A stretch of 64,000 nucleotides of DNA from Dama dama (lineage: Eukaryota > Chordata > Mammalia > Artiodactyla > Cervidae), in the NCBI RefSeq assembly GCF_033118175.1, contig NC_083693.1:24747981-24811980 (forward strand). Reading direction: 5' to 3'. The translations under genes were made by a program, and so were the position numbers. The stretch's first letter is position 1; every line of letters starts with the position of its first letter. The notes under the pieces were generated by a model, which worked only from the letters and a program-made list of their open reading frames with translations, did not search any database and was not told where the DNA came from. Positions 11,437 to 21,859 of this stretch are shown in pieces.

Positions 11437-11808
11437 GGCGAGGGCATGGACTCTCAATTCAGATCCCAGGTTCAAATCCTAGCTCTGCCACATATCAGCT
11501 CTCTAACCTGGTACAAGTTAATTAAGTCCCTCATGTCTCCATTCCCTCCTCTCTAAACGGGTCTGATGGGGTAGGAGGTGGGAGGGAGGTTCAAGAAGGA
11601 GGGGACATACATATACCTATGGCTGATTCATGTTGATATATGGCAGAATCTAACACAATATTGTAAGCTAATTATCCTTCGATTGAAAATAAATAAATTT
11701 TTAAAAGAATAAAATGGGGCTGATAACAGTATGTACACCATGGTGTTGTTGCAAGGAATACATGTTCAAAATGCTTAAAACTCTGCCCAGCATATTGTCA
11801 GCAACAAA
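11437..11808 (+). mobile_element. MIR SINE split by L1 end
   Basis: 'caggttcaaatcctagctct' to 'cctctctaaacggg', then after the L1 piece 'aaaatggggctgataacagt' and 'tgttgttgcaaggaata'. Confidence 0.85.
11570..11708 (+). mobile_element. L1 3' end in MIR
   Basis: 'ggtgggagggaggttcaaga', 'ctatggctgattcatgttga', 'acacaatattgtaagctaat' and an A/T-rich tail. The MIR text on each side (AAACGGGTCTGAT / AAAATGGGGCTGAT) looks like a diverged TSD. Confidence 0.88.
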
Positions 11809-12835
11809 AAGTGGTTGCTTTATTATCTTTGATCAAGAGAGAGTCATGAAGAAAGCTATGTGTTCAAATTGTTACTCTGGCCAAAATTATCTTGGAGCCA
11901 GGGAGCAATGAGGGATGTGTAACGTGCAGAGGCAGAGAAGAGAAGGAAAAGGGGAGCAGGAGGTCTGTGTCTCCCAAGGGCGACCTAGAATACCTCTTCA
12001 GATGTCATGCCTCTCTCAATACTTTATGGAGATGAGCTAATGCAGAAACCATGTATCTCTGTGCACACAGTGATTGTACACCCAATTCCTCCAGAATATA
12101 GATGGAAATGGGAGAAAGGAGAAAATTCTCCCTGAATCCTGGTCTCACTTTCAAGTTCAACCTGCCAGTCCCTAACTGGCCCTCATGACATCAGTGTTTA
12201 ATATACACAAAACCTTAACCACACCCTGACTATGGCCTGATCAATCCTACAGCTGGGGCCAAGTTCAGCGACAGAGAGCCCCAGGCACCCAGCGATGGGC
12301 TTGCACCTGCACTTGTTTACCTGGGGTTTTCATTTGCAGATAAAGCATCTGTCCCAGGGCTTTAGGTAAACACAAAAATCACCATTAGCAGCCCACATCA
12401 AGGAGGCAGTGTCTCATTGTGGTTCACGAAGCAAGGGAGCGGGGGTTACATATGAGAACAATGGGATGAAACGACATTACACCTGGAGATTTTCCAGGCA
12501 GTGTTACTGGCAGGTGACGCTAAACTTCTTGGGGATTTTGGTTGTCACTCCAGCTTGATGATGAGTGTCTATCTGACTCTGCCTTTGATTAGAGATTTCC
12601 AAGTAGGAATGAGGATGTGTTCCAGTATGCTTAAGCCAAGCTAATGCCCATCAAGGGTGACAGGGCAGAGCCACCAGCATTAATCTCTCCTGTACATCTT
12701 CCCATCCATAACCTGGCTCAAATTCTACTTCATGTTCCCCCATCACCTTGCCCTTGGCTGCAGCTTACAGGTTCCTATTCTGCTTCAGCCATCCTGTTCC
12801 GGGTTTCGACTTGATTTTCCTTAACTTTTATATAT
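11809..12835. other. single-copy block
   Basis: About 1 kb with no repeat family recognised and no convincing exon. It holds the motif cluster described at 12290-12430. Confidence 0.5.
12290..12430. promoter_or_regulatory. candidate enhancer-like motif cluster
   Basis: In single-copy sequence, TGTTTAC (12314-12320) and GTAAACA (12366-12372) are FOX-type cores in opposite orientation, with a GATAA core between them (about 12340) and TGTGGTT (12418-12424), a RUNX-type core. Such short motifs occur by chance, so this is a hypothesis only. Confidence 0.2.
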
Positions 12836-13140
12836 ATAAGTTGATTTCTTTATTTATGATTGTGCTGGGTCTTCATTGCTGTGAAGGCTTTTCTCAAGTT
12901 GTGGCAAGTGGGGGCTACTCTCCGGCCATGGTGCACAGGCTTTCACTGCAGTGGTTTCGTTTGTTGTGGAGCACGGACTCTAGGCACACGGGCTTTAGTA
13001 GTCGAAGTTCCTCGACTCTAGAGCACAGGCTCAGTAGTTGTGCACAGGTTCAGCTGCTCCACGACCCTAGACCAGGGATCGAACCTGTGTCTCCTGGGGG
13101 AAGGCAGATTCTTTACCACTGAGCCACCATGGAAGCCCTG
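12836..13140 (-). mobile_element. CHR-type SINE, long form
   Basis: Reversed long CHR: 'gtgctgggtcttcattgctg', 'ctctagagcacaggctcagt', and the head ending 'gagccaccatggaagccc'. TGATTTTCC / TGATTTTTC on either side suggests a diverged TSD. Confidence 0.9.
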
Positions 13141-13604
13141 ATTTTTCTGAGCTTTGATTCTCCTGAGGTTTAGACACTCCTGCCCACCTCCAACTCCAGT
13201 GCTCTCGTAGCTCCTGGTATCTGGTGCTGTGACCCCCACCACAGCTACGTCCTCGGGGATTATCATCCCCGCAGACCCCACGCTGGCCCCTAAGAAGGAT
13301 CAATAGGAACCAGAAGGCTATGCCTGCAGTTCAAGTGTGCAAGTCTCTCATCAGACATTCCTAGGTGCACACACTCATCACATGACCTCACACAAGAGAA
13401 CCCATCTCTGAGAGATTCTGAGTAATCACACTAGGCCTTTCACTCCCCTCCAGGGGTGATTTGTACCCCTTCCCTGAAATTTGGCAAAGACCATGGCAAG
13501 CTTTCTGAGGCCTCTCCTTTCCCTTGGGCACTGAAGCGAAGTCCCTCTGAGACATTTTCACCGAGTCCCAGCCCGGGGTTATCTGGAGGGCCCTATGACA
13601 TGAA
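13141..13604. other. single-copy stretch, nothing recognised
   Basis: No repeat or exon recognised. Frames reported here extend into the neighbouring SINEs. Confidence 0.45.
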
Positions 13605-13826
13605 CGGGCTCCCAGGCGGCTCAGTGGTAAAGAACTCGCCTGCCAACGCAGGGGACATAAGAGACACTGGTCTGATCTCTGGGTTGGGAAGATCCCCTGA
13701 GAAGATGGCAACCCACTCCAGTGTTCTTGTCTGGGAAATCTCATGGACAGAGGAGCCTGGTGAGCTACCAGTCCACAGGGTTACAAAGAGTTGGACACAA
13801 CTGAGTGCACGCACACACACACACAA
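13605..13826 (+). mobile_element. Bov-tA SINE with CA tail
   Basis: 'gggctcccaggcggctcag' to 'agttggacacaactgagtgc', followed by a (CA)n tail (about 13810-13826). Microsatellites at Bov-tA tails are known in ruminants. Confidence 0.93.
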
Positions 13827-13893
13827 GACACCCTTCAGTACTGCTTGTCTATATTTTGGGGCCTCTCTCTTGCTTCCACCATATTCTTGGCAG

Positions 13894-14154
13894 CTGCTGC
13901 TGCTGCTAAGTCGCTTCAGTCGTGTCCAACTCTGTGCGACCCCATAGACGGCAGTCCATCACGCTCTCCCGTCCCTGGGATTCTCCAGGCAAGAACACTG
14001 GAGTGGGTTGCCATTTCCTTCTCCAATGCATGAAAGTGAAAAGTGAAAGTGAAGTTGCGCAGTCATGTCTGACTCTTCACGACCCCATGGACTGTAGCCT
14101 ACCAGGCTCCTCAGTCCATGTGATTTTCCAGGCAAGAGTACTGGAGTGGGTTGA
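13894..14154 (-). mobile_element. Bov-A2 SINE (dimer)
   Basis: Two BovA monomers joined by the 'catgaaagtgaaaagtgaaa' linker, preceded by a GCT-repeat. Perfect 14-bp TSD CATATTCTTGGCAG at 13880-13893 and 14155-14168. Confidence 0.96.
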
Positions 14155-14394
14155 CATATTCTTGGCAGATGTCCTCTTTTAAGAACCGGCCAGAGGTTCC
14201 TGCCGATTTTGCTTTGACCTTTGTCTCTAGCAGCCCTGCTCTTACGACCTTGACACAGTAGGAACAGACTGACCCTCAGCACCCAGCTTGTCTTTATCCC
14301 TTGACCAATTTGGATAGATGTCTCTTGTGACCTAGATCTGATCTCTAGAACCTACCCACAAACTGACTCTTGGCAGACACATGACAGAAGCTTG

Positions 14395-14690
14395 TCTCGG
14401 CGTCCTAGCTCACATCTATGGAGAACTCTGTATGTGCCTGACACGGAGTCAACGGTTTTCCATGGATCAGCTCGTTAAATTCTCAGAGCAATTGTGAGAG
14501 GTAATGACAACTACTCTTCCTGTGGGACAGATGAGAAAATGGCCTTGGAGAGGTTAGACACCTGCCCCATGGTCCCACATCCGATCAAACCATTGATTTG
14601 ATTCCATCCTGAGACCAAGACTGTAGCCAGCAGTCTCAGAGCACAAAGCCAGTCGCCCAGGGTGTGAGTCACAGGGTCCTGTTGACACCA
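14395..14690 (-). mobile_element. MIR SINE fragment
   Basis: 'gttaaattctcagagcaatt', 'gacagatgagaaaatggcct' and 'acctgccccatggtcccaca' follow antisense MIR order. Confidence 0.65.
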
Positions 14691-15009
14691 CAGATGATAG
14701 GGGTGGTACCCAAACACAGCCTTAGTACTGAATTCTGGAGGGAGATGCCTCTATTAACTCTCTTTCATCTTTCTGATGATATTGCAGAGAAGGCCTGGGT
14801 TTGGTGCCGAATGGCATGTGATTTAACACCTTTCTGACATGTGTTGTTAGCTTCTCCACCACCACCCTGTTCTTTAAAGGCAAGGCAAGCCTGGAGCTCA
14901 GCAATTTGACAGGAAATCACCTAGAAAATAATGATACTAGTCATCCTCTTATTTCTTTTTTTATGGTTACTTTGAATTTATGCAAGTGACAGTTTCTTCT
15001 TTTATGGTA
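14691..15009. other. single-copy stretch
   Basis: No recognised repeat up to the BovB 5' truncation point. Confidence 0.4.
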
Positions 15010-16155
15010 GTGAAAAAGCAAGAGAGTTCCAGGAAAACATCTATTTCTGATTTATTGTCTATGCCAAAGACTTTGACTGTGTGGATCACAATAAACTGTG
15101 GAAAATTCTGAAAGAGATGGGAATAACAGACCACCTGACCTGCCTCTTGAGAAACCTGTATGCAGGTCAGGAAGCAACAGTTAGAACTGGACATGGAACA
15201 ACAGACTGGTTCCAAATAGGAAAAAGAGTACGTCAAGGCTGTATATTGTCACTCTGCTTATTTAACTTATATGCAGAGTACATCATGAGAAACACTGGGC
15301 TGGAAGAAGCACAAGCTGGAATCTAGATTGTGTGAACTGAACTGCCGGGAGAAATATCAATAACCTCAGATATGGAGATGCCACCACTCTTATGGCAGAA
15401 AGTGAAGAGGAACTAAAAAGCCTCTTGATGAAAGTGAAAGAGGAGAGTGAAAAAGTTGGCTTAAAGCTCAACATTCAGAAAACTAAGATCATGGTATCTG
15501 GTCCCATCACTTCATGGGAAATAGATGGGGAAACAGTGGAAACAGTGTCAGACTTTATTTTGGGGGGCTCCAAAATCACTGCAGATGGTGACTGCAGCCA
15601 TGAAATTAAAAGACACTTACTCCTTGGAAGGAAAGTTATGACCAACCTAGACAGCTTAGTAAAAAGCAGAGACATTACTTTGCCAACAAAGGTCCGTCTA
15701 GTCAAGGCTATGGTTTTTCCAGTGGTCATGTATGGATGTGAGAGTTGGACTGTGAAGAAAGCTGAGCGCCGAAAAAGTGATACTTTTGAACTGTGGTGTT
15801 GGAGAAGACTCTTGAGAGTCCCTTGGACTGCAAGGAAATCCAACCAATCCATCCTAAAGGAGATCAGTCTTGGTTGTTCATTGGAAGGACTGATGCTGAA
15901 GCTGAAACTCCAATACTTTGGCCACCTCATGTGAAGAGTTGACTCACTGGAAAAGACTCTGATAATGGGAAGAATTGCGGGCAGGAGGAGAAGGGGACGA
16001 CAGAGGATGAGATGGTTGGATGGCATCACCGAATCAATGGACATGAGTTTGAATAAAATCCGAGAGTTGGTGATGGACAGGAAGGCCTGGCGTGCTGCAA
16101 TTCATGGGGTCACAAAGAGTCGGACACAACTGAGCAACTGAACTGAACTGAAGAG
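15010..16155 (+). mobile_element. BovB LINE, 5'-truncated, longest copy here
   Basis: Starts inside the reverse transcriptase region and runs to the characteristic 3' end with repeated 'gaact' units at 16136-16153. It lacks the endonuclease and the N-terminal half. BovB belongs to the RTE clade, is known for horizontal transfer among vertebrates, and supplies the 3' tail shared by Bov-tA and Bov-A2. Confidence 0.96.
15051..15934 (+). pseudogene. BovB reverse transcriptase remnant (C-terminal part)
   Basis: Two frames carry the protein: one to a stop at 15324-15326, the next open from before 15392 to 15934. Between them a premature stop and a short extra segment ('tgtgaactgaactg') shift the frame. 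Recognisable blocks: HNKLWKILKEMGI (palm), VRQGCILS, then SEEELKSLLMKVKEE, GPITSWEIDGETVETVSDF, KVRLVKAMVFPVVMYGCE and LWCWRRLLRVPW. The motif A codons at 15051-15077 read FIVYAKDFD, where the family has an Asp in place of the Val. The YADD box (15371-15382) reads YGDA. Both catalytic motifs are therefore damaged, so this copy cannot make active enzyme. Confidence 0.93.
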
Positions 16156-17380
16156 CTTCATTTTGTGATGCATTTATTCAAGTAAAAGATGTGAATCTAC
16201 TTCTTAAAAATAAAATGTCAGTAAGAGAACATTTGGTATACCCAATATGGAAAACCCAGGAAGGTGGGGTACAGGAGACCCCAGAGTGGGGAAGTGTCTC
16301 TGGGGTACCCCCAGCAGACATATCAGCCAAGCTAGCAGCTCCCACCTAGCTGCTTCTCAAATATTGTTAATGGTTTGTGTTCATTTAGAATAGCTACAAG
16401 TTTTCACAGGTTTTGGAAAAACTGAAGAACACTGACCCTTTAACCATCACACTTTCCTTCCAAGAACCCCAAACTTTTGAGAAAGTAAAAATAAGCTCAG
16501 ACTGGGAAAGTAAAAATCTACCCTTGCTATTCATCAGGCTGGGATAACAGATAAAGATAAAACCAGCTGCAAAGCAATAGGAAACAATATTTCTCCCAAG
16601 GACACTCTGACATTATAACCTTCTTTGAGTAACTCCTGCTTTCTTGCATCCAGAAAAACCTTGATCTCTAAAAGCGGAGACTACCAGAAATGTCGCTACT
16701 GGAAATAGGATCCGTAAGAATGAAACATTTCAATCTCCCCCGGTGGAGGATCTTAGCCACTTTGACACAAAGATGGAGCCTCAATCTCCAGCCCAGGTGC
16801 AGAGCTTCAGAGAAGGGGGCTCTGAAGACAACATTCACATGTATCATAACCTCATTGTTTCCAAGGGAACAGAAGCCTGGGGTGAATTTACAGTCCAGAC
16901 CTGACACTGACACCTTTATACACAGCTCTGCTCAGCTTTGAACCTTTATTTCCATTTCACTTAAACTTTACCCTTCTCCAAAATCCTATCACAATTCTAC
17001 CTTTTCCCACATTTGCTGAGAAGACTCATGGTCCCTCTGAGGTGCAGCCTCCTCAAATGCAATGGGCTGATACATCTTTGTCAGGCCACAGATGGTGGTC
17101 TTGGGTTGATTGGGTTAAGAGAGCTGATATTTAACTTTTGTTATTCCAGACTTCTCTGGTTATTGTTTACTTTTTCAAATAAAAATGCAAATCACAATCC
17201 ACAAGTGATACCAGAACAAAATTTAAAAACTGCAACTTAACTCTTCTATACAAACCACCTGGTTACACTACGCCACCTTTCTGGGCACCCACTGCTGTGA
17301 GGGTTGTCTTTTTTGATGGGTGTGGTTTTGTTTTGTCTCAGTTAGGAGTCTGGCCTTGATCAGTGTTGCAAATAAACACA
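16156..17380. other. unassigned block, possible old LTR material
   Basis: About 1.2 kb that I cannot place. The end (about 17020-17380) has an LTR-like order: C/T-rich stretch, an AATAAA signal (about 17178), then G/T-rich 'gatgggtgtggttttgtttt'. Frames of up to 83 codons on both strands show no domain. Confidence 0.35.
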
Positions 17381-17381
17381 C

Positions 17382-17965
17382 AGGCTTATTGGCGGCAACA
17401 TGGATGGACCTAGATATTACCATACTAAGTGAAGTAAGTCAGAGAAAGACACATATCATATGATATCACTTATATATAGAATCTGAAAAAAAAAATACAA
17501 ATGAATTTATTTACAAAACAGAAACGGGCTCACAAACTTTGAAAGCAAACCTATGGTTACCGAGGGGAAACTGGGGGAAGGATAAATTAGGAGTTTGGGA
17601 TTTCCATATACATACTACAGGCATGCTAAGTCGCTTTAGTCGTGTCTGACTCTGAGAACCTATAGACTGTAGTCCTCCAGGCTCCTCTGTCCAGGGATTC
17701 TCCAGGCAAGAATACTGGAGTGAGTTGCCATACCCGCCTCCAGGGCATCTTCCCAACCTGGGTCTCCTGCATCTCCTGCATTGGAGACAGATTCTTTACC
17801 ACTGTGATGTATAAAATAGACAGACTACAAGGACCTACTGTATAGCGCAGACAGCTCTACTCAGTATTTTGTAATAACCTATATGGGAAAAGTATCTGAA
17901 ATGGAATATATATGTAAGTGAATCACTTTGCCGTACACCTGAAACTAACCCAGCATTGTAAATCA
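17382..17965 (+). mobile_element. L1 3' end split by Bov-tA
   Basis: 'aacatggatggacctagata', 'gtgaagtaagtcagagaaag', 'gttaccgaggggaaactggg', and after the SINE 'ggacctactgtatagcgcag' and 'ccagcattgtaaatcaactg'. Confidence 0.9.
17615..17805 (-). mobile_element. Bov-tA SINE in L1
   Basis: 'tgctaagtcgctttagtcgt' to 'gattctttaccactg' inside L1 3' UTR sequence. Contains small internal deletions and a repeated 'catctcctg'. Confidence 0.9.
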
Positions 17966-18186
17966 ACTGTGTGTGTGTGTGTTAGTTGCCCAGTCATGTC
18001 CGACTCTTTGCATCCCCATGGACTGTAGCCTGCCAGGCTTCTCTGTCCATGGAATTCTCCAGGCAAGAATACTGGAGTGGATTGCCTCTCCCTTCTCCAG
18101 ATGATCTTCCCAACCCAGAGATCAAACCCGGGTCTCCTGCACTGCAGGCAGATTCTTTACCATCTGGGCCACCAGGGAAGCCCATA
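17966..18186 (-). mobile_element. Bov-tA SINE with GT tail
   Basis: (GT)n at about 17969-17982, 'gccagtcatgtccgactc'-type BovA part, then 'tctgggccaccagggaagcc' at the head. Sits at the 3' end of the L1. Confidence 0.93.
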
Positions 18187-18701
18187 TTATCTGTATAAGA
18201 ATCTAATTTAAAAAATGGAGTACTCTGGAAGTACTCTGGAAGCTAGTCTTCTAGTCCCAAGCTGCCACTAATTCTGTTACCCTGGGCAAGTCATTTAACC
18301 TGTGAATATAGCAGGACCAAGCCAGGGGCAGCAAAGATTTCTAGGTTCTAATCTAATTCCAAAAATGTATCTCAAAGAGGAGGGAAGTAAATAGATGGTA
18401 CTATCTTTAAGATATGAGGGGGTACTAGTTCAACATTTTGCAAAGTAAGGCAACTTTTTCAGAACATGAATTGTCAAGCTTATTAATCTTTCAAGACTAT
18501 TTCTGTCTTACATAAAAGCTCTTTTTAGAAGAAGGAGTCTAATGCAACTTACAGTCTAATGCAACCTTTAAAGAATATTCTGCACATTATTTTGTGTCTC
18601 TTGCCATACCTTTGGAGTTGTTTAAATGGATTTTATTAAGTTTTGTGGGGTTTTTTAACATGGACCATTTTTACAAATCTTATTGGAATATGTTCCTATA
18701 C
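18187..18701. other. single-copy stretch with MIR-like piece
   Basis: 'gttaccctgggcaagtcatt' near 18280 resembles the MIR core; the rest is unassigned. Confidence 0.4.
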
Positions 18702-18832
18702 TGCCTCCATTTTATGCTTTGGTTTTTTGACCCCAAGGCATGTGGGAGTTCGCTCCCTGATCAGGGATTGAACCCATGCCTCCTGCACTGGAAGGCGAAG
18801 TCTTAACCAGTAGACTACCAGGGAAGTCTCTG
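18702..18832 (-). mobile_element. CHR-type SINE (short)
   Basis: 'gcatgtgggagttcgctccc', 'gatcagggattgaacccatg', 'actaccagggaagtctc': reversed CHR head and body. Confidence 0.85.
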
Positions 18833-19488
18833 GACTTTAGTTTTTATACTGAAGTCTTTATCACTATACTTTAATAAAAATGTGATTAATTAGAACACCA
18901 CACACATACACATATACACACAGGCTTAAGTTTCCATAAGCCAGCTTAGCTGTCTGTGTTCTGTGTCAGCACGGAAGCAAAGTTCCATCCATGCCCATTG
19001 TGGGGCATGGCCACCATTCATCCAGATGGAAAGAAATCAACTCCCCCGCCCAGCAGCATGTGTCAGGGAGGTTTCTTTCAGCAGAATCGCTCCGCTGTCT
19101 TGGGCAAGGGAAGAAAGTCTAGCGCAGGGAAGGATGGGGGCGCAGGGTCCAGATTCCTTCCATCTGTTCTGTCTGCTTCCCAGTGAGCGCCACCTACTCC
19201 TGCTCACACCCAGCTCTCTGCTCCCCACATCTAAGACACTGACTTGGCTTGGTAGCATGCTTGGCCACTCACCCATGACTATTGCAGACTCTCATGGCCT
19301 CAGAACTAGATTCTCAGGACAGAAAACATGATGAGATTGCTTCCCTCTCAGGCATGCTCCACCCCTATGCTCATCACAGCAGACGCAAACACAGAGCCCT
19401 GGTCCTCCCTTCAGCAGAGGCTACCGGTCAAGAGTAATTCTAAAGGCAAGGATGTTATGGAAGCATTTATGTATTAACTCAGCTATTG
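18833..19488. other. single-copy stretch
   Basis: A short CA-rich run near 18900-18922; otherwise no repeat recognised. A 122-codon plus frame (18963-19331) overlaps other frames of similar length and has no domain. Confidence 0.4.
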
Positions 19489-19498
19489 CAGCTACCTG

Positions 19499-19651
19499 TG
19501 ATCTCTGGGTTGGGAAGATGCCCTGGAGAAGGGAATGGCAACCCACTCCAGTATTCTTGTCTGAAGAATCCCATGGACAGAGGAGCCTGGAGGACTATAG
19601 CCCATGGGGTCGCAAAGAGTCGGACAAGCCTGAAGCGACTTAGCACAGATA
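19499..19651 (+). mobile_element. Bov-tA, 5'-truncated
   Basis: Starts inside the tRNA-like/BovA junction ('gttgggaagatgccctggag') and ends 'gaagcgacttagcac'. Perfect 10-bp TSD CAGCTACCTG at 19489-19498 and 19652-19661. Confidence 0.94.
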
Positions 19652-19739
19652 CAGCTACCTGAAGGCTTTATAGCAATATGTCAAGAGCGTGGGTTACTCA
19701 GTATAAGTTGACTTGAATGGCTCAGAAATATGACACCAG

Positions 19740-19870
19740 ATCCTACTAACAGAGGGGGCAGAAGGAAGGGAAGGAATGGGGGGAATGGTGTGGGTGGGGA
19801 TGGGGAAGGACTAACACAAGGAAAAGGGAGAAAAGGAAAGAAGAGACGAGAGGAGAGAGGTCAGAGGGTC
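19740..19870. repeat. purine-rich tract
   Basis: Long G/A-biased run with ggaagg, gggga and gagagg units. Explains the lysine/arginine/glycine-rich frame here. Confidence 0.8.
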
Positions 19871-19994
19871 AGTGCAACTCATTCTCCCACCAGAAAAACC
19901 GCTTTCCACCACAGGCCTGGATGCTCATGAGTCAGTACAAGAAAAAAGTGTCGCAGTGAATAATTATACCATTATTAATTTATACTGTGCCTTT

Positions 19995-20200
19995 GAAAGG
20001 TCATTTTCCTGGGGGACACAGCTGGGTACCAGCGAAAGGGCACCAGATTTATCATCAGGTGGCCCCAGATTCCACTCTGTGTGACTTTTCCAGCTGTGTG
20101 ATTAGGGCAAAATCCTCCCCGTCTCTGAGCCTCAGTCTTTCTCTCTTGAGGACAGTAGGCAGCACCACCTTGCCCAAGGTTGAAGTTGAACGTTACAAAA
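19995..20200 (+). mobile_element. MIR SINE fragment
   Basis: 'ggccccagattccactctgt', 'cagctgtgtgattagggcaa', 'tctctgagcctcagtctttc' in MIR sense order. Confidence 0.8.
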
Positions 20201-20711
20201 GATAATGGGATTCACCCTCTCTTTGGGCTCCAAACCCAGCCCAGATGAGGAGACCCCCACGGTGGTCCAGGCTGTAACATCAACAATTCAGTCCCTTGAG
20301 ATCCTGTTTGAGGAATCTTTCTTTGGTAGGTTGTTCCTAGAGAAAATGTCATAAGAGCACAAGTTCTTCTTCTGAGATCGAGTCCCAGATGTTAAAGCAT
20401 CTGGGACTTAGAATCGATCCCCAGCTTTAAATATTTTAAAGATATGTGTAATGGTACCGATGAACCTGTCTGCCGGGTAGGAATAGAGATGCAGACATAG
20501 AGGATGGAGGACCCAGTGGGGAAAGGGGAGGGTGGGAAGAACTGAGAGGTTAGGACTGACATAAATACATTCCCACATGTAAAACAGACAGCTAGTGGGA
20601 AGCTGCTGTGTAACACGGGGAGCACAGCCTGGGGCTCTGTGACGACCCAGAGAAGTCGGGGTGGGGGTGTGAGGGAGGTTCAAGAAGGAGAGGATATATA
20701 TATCTATATAT

Positions 20712-21275
20712 ATTTATTTTTGTTGTTCAGTCACTACATTTTGTCTGACTCTTTGCAACCCCATGGATTGCAGCATGCCAGGCTTCCCTATCCATCACTA
20801 TCTCCTGGAGTTTGCTCAGATTCACGTCCCTTGAGTCAGTGAAGGTATCTAACCATCTCATCCTTGCTGTCCCCTTCTCATTTTGCCTTCAGTCTTTCCC
20901 AGCATCAGGGTCTTTTCCAGTGAATCGGCTCTCTGAATCAGGCAGCCAAAATACTGGAGCTTCAGTTTCAGCCTCAGATCTTCCAATGAATATTCAGGTT
21001 TGATTTCCTTTAGGATTGACTGCTTTGATCTCCTTGTATTTCAAAGGACTCTCAAGAGTCTTCTCCAGCACCACAGTTCAAAAACATCAATTCTTTGGTT
21101 CTCAGCCTTCTTTATGGTCCAACTCTCACATCCATACATGACTACTGGAAAAACTATAACTTTGACTAGACGGATCTTCGTCAGCAAAGTGATACCTCTG
21201 TTTTCTAATATGCTGTCTAGGTTTGTCATAGCTTTCCTTCCAAGGAATAAATGTCTTTTAATTTTGTGGCTGCAT
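20712..21275 (-). mobile_element. BovB 3' end in L1
   Basis: Reversed BovB from 'ttgttgttcagtcactacat' to 'aaatgtcttttaattttgtg'. Minus-strand coding remnant SWTIKKAE and LWCWRRLLRV is visible. It lies between TA-rich runs at 20695-20711 and 21276-21287. Confidence 0.92.
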
Positions 21276-21317
21276 ATATATATATACTTCTGGCTGATCT
21301 GTGTTGCTATACCGCAA

Positions 21318-21450
21318 AAACCTGGAGAAGGAAATGGCAACCCACTCCAGTATTCTTGACTGAAAAATCCCATGGACAGAGGAGCCTGGCAGGCTACAGT
21401 CCATGGAGTTTCACAAAGAGTCGGACACAACTGAGCACAAAGCGCAACAA
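21318..21450 (+). mobile_element. BovA / 5'-truncated Bov-tA
   Basis: 'ggagaaggaaatggcaaccc' through 'gagtcggacacaactgagca'; no tRNA-like head. Confidence 0.88.
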
Positions 21451-21505
21451 AAATCAATGCAACATCGTAAAGTAATTATCCTCCAATTAAAAGTTTTAAA
21501 AATAT

Positions 21506-21859
21506 TTTAAAGATAAGAAAGCATCCAAGTGCTTTACCCTCCCCCCCGCCCCCCCGTGTGGCAGACTCTGTGGGTTGACGTAGCTGATGCTGTCTGAGCC
21601 CACCCATATCCCTTCATCTTATTACTTTCAAGTTCCTGCCAGACTCCCCATGCCAGCACCCATTTCCAATGCCCACGCCTGTTTGCCAGTTCACAGGCAG
21701 GACGGAAGTGTCTGGGACTCAAATTCCCCCTGCATCCCTCAACCAAGGCCTACTGGACATGTACTCCCAAGGGTACTTGTTACTCTGGCTCCCAGAAATG
21801 CTCCAGCAGGACGAGGCTCCAGCTGTCCAAAGTGATAGCCAGCTTGACAACACCCTCTT
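21506..21859. other. single-copy stretch with C-run
   Basis: Contains a poly-C run (about 21540-21557). Frames of 70-84 codons on both strands have no domain or splice support. Confidence 0.4.

Larger units (their letters stand above)
20445..21505 (+). mobile_element. L1 3' UTR split by BovB and BovA
   Basis: 'agctagtgggaagctgctgt', 'acagcctggggctctgtgac', then after BovB 'cttctggctgatctgtgttg', and after BovA 'gcaacatcgtaaagtaatta'. One L1 end carries two later insertions. Confidence 0.88.

Noticed and set aside
13456..13947. 163-codon plus-strand frame
   Set aside because: Most of it is the Bov-tA sequence and its CA tail.
15475..16044. 189-codon minus-strand frame
   Set aside because: Antisense shadow of the BovB coding remnant on the plus strand.
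17178..17184. AATAAA as the 3' end of a gene
   Set aside because: No upstream exon or open frame; more likely part of LTR-like material or chance.
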